From DASTCC01 sp035711465 (GTDB lineage: Bacteria > Acidobacteriota > Vicinamibacteria > Vicinamibacterales > SCN-69-37), in assembly GCA_035711465.1 (NCBI GenBank), contig DASTCC010000113.1, positions 1 through 25,894 of the forward strand: a DNA stretch of 25,894 nucleotides, read 5' to 3'. The notes under the pieces are model-generated. The model searched no databases. It had not been told where the DNA came from and saw nothing but the letters and a program-made list of their open reading frames with translations. Made by a program: the position numbers and the translations under genes. The first letter of the stretch is position 1. Each line of letters opens with the position of its first letter. Shown piece after piece: positions 1 to 7,140 of this stretch.

Positions 1-142
1 CCAGCGAGGCGGACGCGCGCGCCGCTACTTCAAGCTCGAGCGCGCCGGTCTTCGCGCCCTGCGCGACTCACGCGACGCGCTGGTCAGCATGTGGGCCGAC
101 GTCGAGCATCGACTCGACACGCGCGCTTCCCGCTCGCGTTAG
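1..142 (+). CDS. PadR-family transcriptional regulator, C-terminal fragment
   Basis: Only the last 46 residues are inside the window, read from base 2 to a TAG at 140-142. They contain the end of the PadR winged-helix wing (RARRYF), followed by the usual 'L..AGLRAL' stretch and a C-terminal helix with a Trp (SMWADVEHRL). This matches the C-terminus of short PadR proteins such as the complete copy at 4074-4433. PadR proteins are dimeric DNA-binding repressors. This one sits 22 bases upstream of a small secreted protein gene and an ADOP permease, the usual acidobacterial padR/permease neighbourhood, so it probably controls those genes. The DNA-recognition helix lies outside the window, so the assignment rests on the wing and the context. 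Confidence 0.75.
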   Translation, partial: QRGGRARRYFKLERAGLRALRDSRDALVSMWADVEHRLDTRASRSR

Positions 143-164
143 CGATTTCGACAAGGAGCTCAGG

Positions 165-761
165 ATGTCGTCACGTCGATCGACCGTCGTCGCAGCCGTT
201 CTCGCGATTGCCACCGCCCTCGTGCCGCTGACGGCGCAGGTCAAGCGGCCGGACTTCTCCGGCCGATGGACGCAGGATGTCGAAGCCAGCAAGGCGCTCA
301 CCGAGAAGAAGGGACACGAGTGGCGCGTCGCCGGCGCCGGCGCCGGCAGCGGCAGAGGCGCGACGCCGCCGCCGGACGCGAAGGTGTTGAAGCCAGTGAC
401 GACGATCAGGCAGTCGGAAGCGGAGATCGCGATCGAGCGGAGCTATGAACGGGACGTCATCAGCCACGACGTCTACAAACTCGACGGCTCGGTCAGCGTC
501 AACGCGTCCTCGACGTCGTCCAGCCGATCGACCACGGTCTGGAAGGGCAACGCGCTGGTGACGACGGGCACGAGACAGTTCGACTTCAGCTCCATGAACG
601 CCCGCGACGCGTCCGGCAGGCCGCTCACCGAGATCACCGAGCAGTTCGTGACCACGCGCATGCTGATGCCCGACGGCACGATGCAGGTGGAGAGCCGTTC
701 CACCCGCAACGGCGTCGAGCGCGTAACTTGGTCCGTCCTGGTGCCCGTCAAGCAGAGCTGA
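165..761 (+). CDS. Secreted hypothetical protein with DFSGRW motif
   Basis: A 198-residue protein. Start: an AAGGAG ribosome-binding site (153-158) lies six bases before the ATG. Residues 1-25 form a Sec-type signal peptide with an Arg-rich n-region, a hydrophobic core and a cut near LTAQ. The mature protein opens with DFSGRW, a motif common at the start of small secreted, probably beta-rich proteins in acidobacteria. A short Gly/Ala/Pro-rich linker follows near residues 58-72. The rest has alternating beta-strand-like segments and is rich in Ser and Thr. There are no cysteines and no catalytic motif that I recognise. It lies between a padR gene and an ADOP permease that starts seven bases downstream, so the three are probably one transcript. 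Function is unknown. Confidence 0.8.
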   Translation: MSSRRSTVVAAVLAIATALVPLTAQVKRPDFSGRWTQDVEASKALTEKKGHEWRVAGAGAGSGRGATPPPDAKVLKPVTTIRQSEAEIAIERSYERDVISHDVYKLDGSVSVNASSTSSSRSTTVWKGNALVTTGTRQFDFSSMNARDASGRPLTEITEQFVTTRMLMPDGTMQVESRSTRNGVERVTWSVLVPVKQS

Positions 762-768
762 TCGCCGC

Positions 769-3438
769 ATGAGCTCGTCGCGCGGCCGGGTCGTCGGAAC
801 AATCGTCGCGGTGCTGCAGCGCGTGCTGCCTGCTGCGATCGCCAACGACGCGATTGGCGATCTGCTCGAAGACTACGACGGGCGGCGCCGCGGCTGGCGG
901 CGCCTCTGGCTCGTCGCCGAGGCGCTGCGCCTGGCCTGGGGCCTGCGACGATCGCCCGCGGCGGTCCAGTCTCGAGAGGGGCGTCGTGGCGGGATCATGC
1001 TCGTCGACGTGTGGCGGCGCGATCTCCATCATGCCGCGCGCGCGCTCGCGAGAGCACGCGGCTTCACCGCTGTGGCGCTGACGTCGCTCGCGCTCGGCAT
1101 CGGCCTCGCGACCGCGGTCTTCAGCGTCGTCGACGGCGTGCTGCTGCAGCCGCTGCCGTACGCCGACCCGGACGCGATCGTGCGCATCGAACAGATCGCC
1201 ACGGCCCGCGGCCCGGCCGGCGACGCCGTGCCGCGCGCGCTGCTGAAGACCTGGCTCACCGCCACCCGCGCCGTCGCCGCGTTCGGTCCCTACTCCACGC
1301 TCGACGCGCGGATCGCCGCCGGTGACGAGACCTACGTCGGCATCAAGGTCGAGGTCGGCGACGGCTTCTTCGACGCCCTGCGGATGGCGCCGCGGCTCGG
1401 CCGACTGATCGGCCGCGCCGACGGCGAACGCGGCAGCCCGCCCGTCGCCGTGCTCTCGCATGGTTTCTGGCAGCGTGCGTTTGCCGGCGACGCCAGTGTG
1501 ATCGGCCGCCGCATCGTCATCGACGATCGGGCCGCCGAAGTGATCGGCGTGCTCCCGGACCGTTTCGCGTATCCGTCGACCGACGTGGCCATCTACGTTC
1601 CTGGCCGGTGGCAGCTGCCGGATGGCCCACCCGGCATGGCTGTCGCCTTCCTCGGACCTCGCATCGACGTGATTGCGCGGCTGCGCGCGGGAGCGACGCC
1701 CGAGATGGCCGCACGCGAGGGCGCCGAGCTGGCGACACGAGGCGATTCGTCGTCCGCCTCGCGATCTGCCCCGATGTTCCGCGTCACGCCGCTTCAGGAC
1801 GATCTGGTGAAGGACGTGCGGCCGGCGCTGGTCGCGCTCACCGGCGCCGTCGCGTGCGTGCTCGCGATCGTCTGCGTGAATCTCACCAACCTGCTGCTGG
1901 CGCGGGCGATCGCCCGTCAACGCGAGATCGCGATTCGCGCCGCGCTCGGCGCCTCGCGGTGGGAGATGGTCAGGCCGCTGGTCCTCGAGGGCCTGCTGAT
2001 CGCCGGCTGTGGCGGCATCGCCGGTCTGGGCCTGGCGCGGCTGTTGATTGGATCGATGCCGCTGACGGCCACCGTGGATCCGATGCTGGCTGGCCGTGTC
2101 GGCATCGATGGACGGACGGTGCTGTTCACGTCGCTCGTCAGCGCGGCGATCGGCATCGTCGTCGGCTCGCTGCCGGTGTGGCAGGCGCGGAGGCGCCAGA
2201 GCAACGCGACGATCGCGAGCAGCCACGTGCAGCTGCTGCCGGGCGCGGCGGTGCGCGCCGAACAGTTGCGCGGCGGGCTGGTGATCGTCCAGGTCGCGCT
2301 GGCCATGGTGCTGGCGATCGCGGCAACGCTGCTGTCGCGCAGCCTGGTGACGTTGTTGACGGTCGACCTCGGCTTCAACCCTGGCCAGGCGCTGAGCCTG
2401 CAGATCCGTCTGCCGCCGGCCGGCGGCGCCACGTACGACTGGCGCGCGCGCTTCTACGAGACGTTCCTGGCCAACCTCGCCGCTAATCCGCACGTACGCG
2501 CGACCGGCTTCACCACGAGCCTGCCCATGCACGAGACCTTCTCGCAGGCCTCGTTCGCGATCGAGGGCGTTCCGAATCCGGATCCGGCGGCGCCGCGGCG
2601 GGCGCATCGCGAGGTCGTGACTCCGGGTTACTTCGCGGCGATCGGTTTGCCGATCGTGAACGGACGCGGATTGCAGCCAACCGACACCGTCACCAGCGAA
2701 CGCGTCGTCGTGATCAACGACAGCTTCGCGTCGACGTTTCTCCCGGACATCGGTCCGCTCGGCCGGCGGCTGATGGTGTTCGGCGACTGGCACCGGATCG
2801 TCGGCGTCGTGAAGTCGAAGCGTCATTCGGGCCTGCGATCGGAACGACGGCCCGAGATCTACCTGCCGCTGACGCAGTCGCCGCCCGACGTCGTCACTCA
2901 GTCGGGCGCCGGGGTGGTCCTGCGCGCATCGACGCCGGCAGCGCTGCTGCCGTTCGTCCGCGCGACGCTGCGCCAGCTTCAGCCGCAAGCCGCGATCGAA
3001 CAGGAGACAACGCTCGACGAACGGATCTGGGAGAGCACCGCGCAACCGCGCTTCTACGCCCTGGCGATGTCGGTGTTCGCCGTGCTGGCGGTGATCACCG
3101 CCCTCGTCGGTCTCTTCGGCGTGCTCTCCTACATCGTCGAGCGACGCCGTGTCGAAATCGGCGTGCGTCGCGCACTTGGGGCGACGACCGGCGACATCGC
3201 CGGGCTCGTCATCGGCCGCGGCCTCAAGCTGCTCGCAATCGCCGTGCCGATCGGCCTGATCGGCTCGGCCGCCGGCGTTCGCCTGCTCCAGAATCTGCTC
3301 TTCGGCATTCAGCCGCTGGACGCCGCGACGTTCGTGATGATGAGCGTGCTGATTCCAACGGTGGCCGTCGGTGCCTGCGCCTGGCCGGCGCGGCGGGCGA
3401 CGCGCATCGCGCCGCTCGAGGCGCTCCGCGACGAATAG
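769..3438 (+). CDS. ADOP-type ABC transporter permease (FtsX/MacB-like), prefix domain 2 form
   Basis: An 889-residue membrane protein of the orphan permease family, which has two FtsX units and no fused or adjacent ATPase. Residues about 20-60 form a cytoplasmic prefix with AIGDLLEDYDGRRRGWRR, resembling permease prefix domain 2. The first membrane helix is at about 99-122, followed by a MacB-type periplasmic domain to about 340. The first FtsX unit starts near 355 and includes RQREIAIRAALGASR. Two more helices lie near 450-471 and 504-525, then a second periplasmic domain, and the second FtsX unit starts at about 762 with RRRVEIGVRRALGAT. By family analogy it is a mechanotransmission or efflux-type permease; substrate and ATPase are unknown. 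It starts seven bases after the secreted protein gene and is probably co-transcribed with it. No strong ribosome-binding site precedes the ATG. Confidence 0.9.
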   Translation: MSSSRGRVVGTIVAVLQRVLPAAIANDAIGDLLEDYDGRRRGWRRLWLVAEALRLAWGLRRSPAAVQSREGRRGGIMLVDVWRRDLHHAARALARARGFTAVALTSLALGIGLATAVFSVVDGVLLQPLPYADPDAIVRIEQIATARGPAGDAVPRALLKTWLTATRAVAAFGPYSTLDARIAAGDETYVGIKVEVGDGFFDALRMAPRLGRLIGRADGERGSPPVAVLSHGFWQRAFAGDASVIGRRIVIDDRAAEVIGVLPDRFAYPSTDVAIYVPGRWQLPDGPPGMAVAFLGPRIDVIARLRAGATPEMAAREGAELATRGDSSSASRSAPMFRVTPLQDDLVKDVRPALVALTGAVACVLAIVCVNLTNLLLARAIARQREIAIRAALGASRWEMVRPLVLEGLLIAGCGGIAGLGLARLLIGSMPLTATVDPMLAGRVGIDGRTVLFTSLVSAAIGIVVGSLPVWQARRRQSNATIASSHVQLLPGAAVRAEQLRGGLVIVQVALAMVLAIAATLLSRSLVTLLTVDLGFNPGQALSLQIRLPPAGGATYDWRARFYETFLANLAANPHVRATGFTTSLPMHETFSQASFAIEGVPNPDPAAPRRAHREVVTPGYFAAIGLPIVNGRGLQPTDTVTSERVVVINDSFASTFLPDIGPLGRRLMVFGDWHRIVGVVKSKRHSGLRSERRPEIYLPLTQSPPDVVTQSGAGVVLRASTPAALLPFVRATLRQLQPQAAIEQETTLDERIWESTAQPRFYALAMSVFAVLAVITALVGLFGVLSYIVERRRVEIGVRRALGATTGDIAGLVIGRGLKLLAIAVPIGLIGSAAGVRLLQNLLFGIQPLDAATFVMMSVLIPTVAVGACAWPARRATRIAPLEALRDE

Positions 3439-3457
3439 CGGGCCGGTTCGACGACCC

Positions 3458-3952
3458 TCAACTCTTGAGCTTCGCGACGACCGCCTTCGCCAACGCCACC
3501 TTCTCGGTGCGCATCTTCGCCGGGTCGTCGCCTGGGCTGGGCGTGGTCGAGATGGTGATCTCGTAGTTGCCTGAATGCGCGTAGAGGCGATCGTGGTCGT
3601 AGAAGTAGGCGCCGTCGCCGACACCCGGCACGGCCTCCAGCGTCGCGCCGGCCGCTGACAGATCCTTCATGAACGCGTCCCATTTCGCCTTGCTGGTGCC
3701 GCGGTTGACCATGATGGTGATCGTGCCCCTCGTGCCGAAGTTGTAGTTGCACTCCATGCCCGCGTCGCTGCGCTTTGACGACCGCGCGCGGCCGGCGCCC
3801 TGGAAGCCGACGATCTTCATCGCCTCGTCGCGCGGAAGCAGCACGCAGACGTCGATGTCGGCGCTGGCCGCCTGCTGGCGGCTGGCGGCATCGGGGCTGA
3901 CTCCGAGGATCAGCACGCACCCGGCAAGGGCGCCGCACAGTCTCGAGTTCAT
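3458..3952 (-). CDS. Secreted DUF3558-like protein
   Basis: A 164-residue protein. An upstream in-frame start at 4030 exists, but the ATG at 3952 has a GGGAGAG ribosome-binding site just ahead and begins a clear signal peptide (hydrophobic core at about residues 7-19, cut near DAAS). The mature part has two cysteines (C36 in DVCVLLP, C68 in MECNYNF) in the positions expected for a disulfide of the DUF3558 fold, plus a VPGVGDGAYFY segment typical of that family. A lipobox-like LAGC at residues 9-12 lies too early, with hydrophobic residues after it, so I favour secretion over lipidation. It converges with the upstream permease (19 bases between stops) and diverges from the padR gene at 4074. 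Its job is unknown. The DUF3558 assignment is by motif impression only. Confidence 0.75.
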   Translation of the reverse strand: MNSRLCGALAGCVLILGVSPDAASRQQAASADIDVCVLLPRDEAMKIVGFQGAGRARSSKRSDAGMECNYNFGTRGTITIMVNRGTSKAKWDAFMKDLSAAGATLEAVPGVGDGAYFYDHDRLYAHSGNYEITISTTPSPGDDPAKMRTEKVALAKAVVAKLKS

Positions 3953-4033
3953 CGGACTCTCCCTGAAAAAGGTTGTGATGAGGCAGAGCTTACCCGAGGG
4001 AACCGGGCCTCGGGCGAGGCCACTGAACAAGCC

Positions 4034-4046
4034 GTAGAGAGTCTAC
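4034..4046. promoter_or_regulatory. Palindromic site 1, probable PadR operator
   Basis: Perfect palindrome GTAGA-N3-TCTAC, 28 bases before the padR start codon. A second copy of the same design begins 23 bases further on, close to two helical turns. PadR proteins commonly bind such inverted repeats in their own promoters. That this one is the target of the adjacent regulator is inferred from position. Confidence 0.6.
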
Positions 4047-4056
4047 GTCTAAAGCC

Positions 4057-4069
4057 GTAGAGTCTCTAC
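4057..4069. promoter_or_regulatory. Palindromic site 2, probable PadR operator
   Basis: Second perfect GTAGA-N3-TCTAC palindrome, with GCC in front of it as in site 1. It ends four bases before the ATG of the padR gene, so a bound protein would cover the transcription start or ribosome entry. No Shine-Dalgarno sequence fits between the site and the ATG, which suggests a leaderless or nearly leaderless mRNA. The pair also forms an imperfect larger inverted repeat. Confidence 0.6.
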
Positions 4070-4073
4070 TACC

Positions 4074-4433
4074 ATGACCAGGCCCGCCGACGACGAACGT
4101 TTGGAACTGCTGCAAGGCACGCTGGACATGCTGATCCTGCGGACGCTCCAATGGGGGCCGCAGCACGGCCACGGCATCGGGCAGGCGATCAGGCAGCAGT
4201 CGGACGACCTGCTCAAGGTCGAGACCGGCTCGCTCTACCCGGCGCTGCACCGGCTCGTGAAGCGCGGCTGGCTCACCGCCGAGTGGGGCGTGAGCCAGGC
4301 GAATCAGCGCGCGAAGTTCTATCGCCTGACGCCGGCTGGCAAGAAGCAGCTGGTCCGCGAGGCGTCGCGCTGGGCACAGCTCGTGACCGCCATCGGCCGG
4401 GTGATGACGCCCGCGCCGGGCCGCGAGGAGTAG
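4074..4433 (+). CDS. PadR-family transcriptional regulator
   Basis: A 119-residue protein with the full PadR winged helix. It opens with LLQGTLDMLILRTLQ, typical of the family's first helix, then GPQHGHGIGQAI, the recognition region ETGSLYPALHRLVKRGWL, the wing with KFYRLTPAGKKQL, and a C-terminal helix with Trp. Such short (subfamily 2) PadR proteins act as dimeric repressors of their own operon, often responding to small lipophilic or toxic compounds. Two perfect palindromes lie directly upstream. Its stop codon is two bases ahead of the GTG of the next gene, and the GAGGAG ribosome-binding site for that gene lies inside its last codons, so the two are translationally coupled. It very likely regulates the permease that follows. 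The ligand is unknown. Confidence 0.93.
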   Translation: MTRPADDERLELLQGTLDMLILRTLQWGPQHGHGIGQAIRQQSDDLLKVETGSLYPALHRLVKRGWLTAEWGVSQANQRAKFYRLTPAGKKQLVREASRWAQLVTAIGRVMTPAPGREE

Positions 4434-4435
4434 TC

Positions 4436-7123
4436 GTGGCCTTCTGGTCCTGGCTGCGCCGCCGGCGGCTCGATCTGGACGACGAGGATTTCCGCGACGA
4501 GATCCGCGCCCACCTTGCGATTGCCGAACAGGAAAGGATCGCAGACGGCGACGATCACTCATCGGCCCGCTATGCCGCGCTGCGGGAGTTCGGCAACGTC
4601 ACGCTGACCACCGAAGCGACCCGCCGAGTCTGGATGCCCGCCTGGCTGGAAGCGCTGCGCAATGTGATCGCCGACGTCCACTACGCATGCCGATCGCTCG
4701 CCAGGAATCCGGCGTTCGCTCTCACCGTCGTCGCCGTGCTGACGCTCGGGATCGGCGCCAACGCGGCGGTGTTCACGATGCTCAAGAGCACGGCGCTGAC
4801 GCCGCTCGCGGGCGTCGCCGGATCGGCGCGGCTCGCGGTCGTCTTCGGCGAGACGAGCTCGGGACGCAACTTGCGCGTCTCCTATCCCGATTACGTCGAT
4901 CTCCGCGACCGCTCGGAGTCGTTCGCCGGCCTGTTCGGCTCGACGCTGGCGACGGTCAACCTCGGCCGCGGCCGTGACGCTCGACAAGTCTGGAGCGAGG
5001 TCGTCACCGGCAACTACTTTCAGGTGCTCGGCGTTCGGGCGGCGCTCGGCCGCACGCTGCTGCCGGCCGACGAGGTCGCGCCCGGCCGTCATCCCGTCGT
5101 CGTGATCAGCCACGGCCTCTGGCAGCGCCAGTTCGCGGGCGATCCGAACGTCATCGGCGCCAGCGTCGATATCAACAACTACCCGATGACCGTGGTCGGC
5201 GTCGCCGATCCGTCGTTTCACGGCACCATCGTCAGCAACGACGTCGAGGTCTTCGTACCGGTGATGATGTGGTCGGCGATCGGCCTCACCGGCGGTCTGC
5301 CACAGGATGCAGCGGCCAATGCGCTTGGCGATCGCCGCGCGCAGATCCTGTTTCCGCATGGTTTCCTGAAGCCGGCCGCGTCGATGGCGTCAACGCGGGA
5401 CGAGATCGACGCGCTCTGGTCCTCGATCGCCGGCGATCGTCGATCGGCCGAAGGACTGGTGCGGTTGCGGCTGGTGCCGTTCTGGCGATCGCCCACCGGC
5501 GGCCAGACCTACGTGCTGCCGACGCTCGGCGTGCTCGTGGCGATGGGCCTGCTCGTGCTGCTGATCGCGTGCGCGAACATCGCCGGACTGGTGCTGGTGC
5601 GCGGCGTGTCGCGTCGCGGCGAAGTGGCGCTGCGGCTGGCGCTCGGCGCTTCGCGCCGGCGGGTGCTTCGCCTGCTGATGGTCGAGAACCTGATCCTTGC
5701 CGTTCCCGGCGCCATTCTCGGCGTGCTGCTGGCGCGCCGCGTCATCCCGGCGATGCTCGCCTACGCCGAATGGCTGGCTGCGCCCGAACGCATTTTCCTG
5801 AACATCGCCGTCGACGGACTGGTGATCGCGTTTTCCGCCATCGTCGCCTGCGCCTCGGCGGTGGTCTTCGGGTTCGGGCCGGCGCTGAGGAGCTCGCGCG
5901 TCGATCTCGTGTCGGTGATCAACGAGGATGCGTCGCCGCGCAGCGGCGGCCGTGGCCGCTTTCGCGCCGGGCTCGTCGTCGGCCAGGTGGCGGTGTCGCT
6001 GCTCCTGCTCGTCGGCGCCGGACTCGCGCTGGAATCGGTCGATGCCGCCCGCCGTGCGGATCCGGGCTTCGACGCGAAGCAGGTCGCGGTGCTCGGGATC
6101 GACCTGCGCCAGAACGGCTACGACGCCGCGCGCGGCCGAGTCTTCTACCGCCAGCTCCTCGAGGCGGTACGCGGTGACGCCGGCGTCGAAGCCGCGACGC
6201 TCGCGGCACACACGCCGCTCGATCTCATCGAGAAGCGCGCCCAACGCGTCGAGGTCGAAGGCTACGAGCCGCATCGCGACGAGGACCTCGGCTTCACCGC
6301 AAATGAAGTCGGACCGGACTACTTCCGCACGCTGCGCATCGACATCGTCGCCGGGCGCCCCTTCGAGGACGGCGACGACGCCGAGGCCGCGGCGGTGGTG
6401 ATGGTGAACCGCCCGTTCGCCGAGCGCTTCTGGGGCGGCGCGGCCAATGCCATCGGCAAGCGCGTGCGAGTGGCGGGCGGCGAGTGGCGGACGGTCGTCG
6501 GCGTATCCGCCGACGTGAAGTACACGAAGATCAATGACACGCCCAAGCCGTACGTCTACCTGCCGTTCCTGCAGTCGTACCGGTCGAGCATGATCCTACA
6601 CGTCCGCGGCGCCGGCGCCATCGAACGGCTCATCGATCGCGCCCGCGACCAGGTCGCCGCGCTCGACGCGGACCTGCCGATTCTGTACGCGCGTCCGCTG
6701 ACGGAAGCGACGCGCGGCGCGCTGATCTTCTTCGAGCTCATGGCGACGATGCTGCTGGCCTTCGGCGCCGTGGGCATGGCGATGGCCGCGCTCGGCACTT
6801 ACGGGCTGGTCTCGTACGCCGTGAAACAGAGCGTGCGCGAGATCGGCATCCGGATCGCGCTCGGCGCGACCCGGTCCAGGGTCGTGCGTGCGTTCGTCGG
6901 CCGCGGGCTGAAGCTCGGCCTCGCCGGCGCGTCGCTCGGGGTGATCACGGCGCTGGCGCTCAGCCGGTTCCTCGGCAGCGTGCTGTTCGGCGTCAGCCCG
7001 ACCGATCTCACGTCGTTCACGCGGGCGCTGCTGCTGATCCTCGGCGTCGTCGTGCTGGCGACCCTTGCGCCGGCCTGGCGTGCCGCGCGGACGAATGCGA
7101 TGCGCGTGCTGCGTCATCAGTAG
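4436..7123 (+). CDS. ADOP-type ABC transporter permease (FtsX/MacB-like), prefix domain 1 form
   Basis: An 895-residue permease. The open frame reaches back to 4151 through padR in another frame, but GTG at 4436 is the sensible start: GAGGAG (4425-4430) is five bases ahead and the family's N-terminus begins here. Residues about 10-75 form a soluble prefix (DDEDFRDEIRAHLAIAEQE, ALREFGN) resembling permease prefix domain 1. The first membrane helix is at about 94-116, followed by a MacB-type periplasmic domain. The first FtsX unit starts near 362 (RRGEVALRLALGASRRR), then a second periplasmic domain, and the last FtsX unit starts near 763 (VREIGIRIALGATRSR). There is no Walker motif and no ATPase gene nearby. 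It is coupled to padR at 4074. It shares architecture with the permease at 769 but differs in its prefix domain, so the two are old paralogues. Confidence 0.92.
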   Translation: MAFWSWLRRRRLDLDDEDFRDEIRAHLAIAEQERIADGDDHSSARYAALREFGNVTLTTEATRRVWMPAWLEALRNVIADVHYACRSLARNPAFALTVVAVLTLGIGANAAVFTMLKSTALTPLAGVAGSARLAVVFGETSSGRNLRVSYPDYVDLRDRSESFAGLFGSTLATVNLGRGRDARQVWSEVVTGNYFQVLGVRAALGRTLLPADEVAPGRHPVVVISHGLWQRQFAGDPNVIGASVDINNYPMTVVGVADPSFHGTIVSNDVEVFVPVMMWSAIGLTGGLPQDAAANALGDRRAQILFPHGFLKPAASMASTRDEIDALWSSIAGDRRSAEGLVRLRLVPFWRSPTGGQTYVLPTLGVLVAMGLLVLLIACANIAGLVLVRGVSRRGEVALRLALGASRRRVLRLLMVENLILAVPGAILGVLLARRVIPAMLAYAEWLAAPERIFLNIAVDGLVIAFSAIVACASAVVFGFGPALRSSRVDLVSVINEDASPRSGGRGRFRAGLVVGQVAVSLLLLVGAGLALESVDAARRADPGFDAKQVAVLGIDLRQNGYDAARGRVFYRQLLEAVRGDAGVEAATLAAHTPLDLIEKRAQRVEVEGYEPHRDEDLGFTANEVGPDYFRTLRIDIVAGRPFEDGDDAEAAAVVMVNRPFAERFWGGAANAIGKRVRVAGGEWRTVVGVSADVKYTKINDTPKPYVYLPFLQSYRSSMILHVRGAGAIERLIDRARDQVAALDADLPILYARPLTEATRGALIFFELMATMLLAFGAVGMAMAALGTYGLVSYAVKQSVREIGIRIALGATRSRVVRAFVGRGLKLGLAGASLGVITALALSRFLGSVLFGVSPTDLTSFTRALLLILGVVVLATLAPAWRAARTNAMRVLRHQ

Positions 7124-7140
7124 CCGACAGGCGGATTCAC

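Noticed and set aside
748..3624. Very long minus-strand open frame (958 codons) opposite the first permease
   Set aside because: It is rich in Arg, His, Asp and Gln with no domain or membrane pattern, which is typical of the antisense frame of a GC-rich gene. The plus strand encodes a clear permease.
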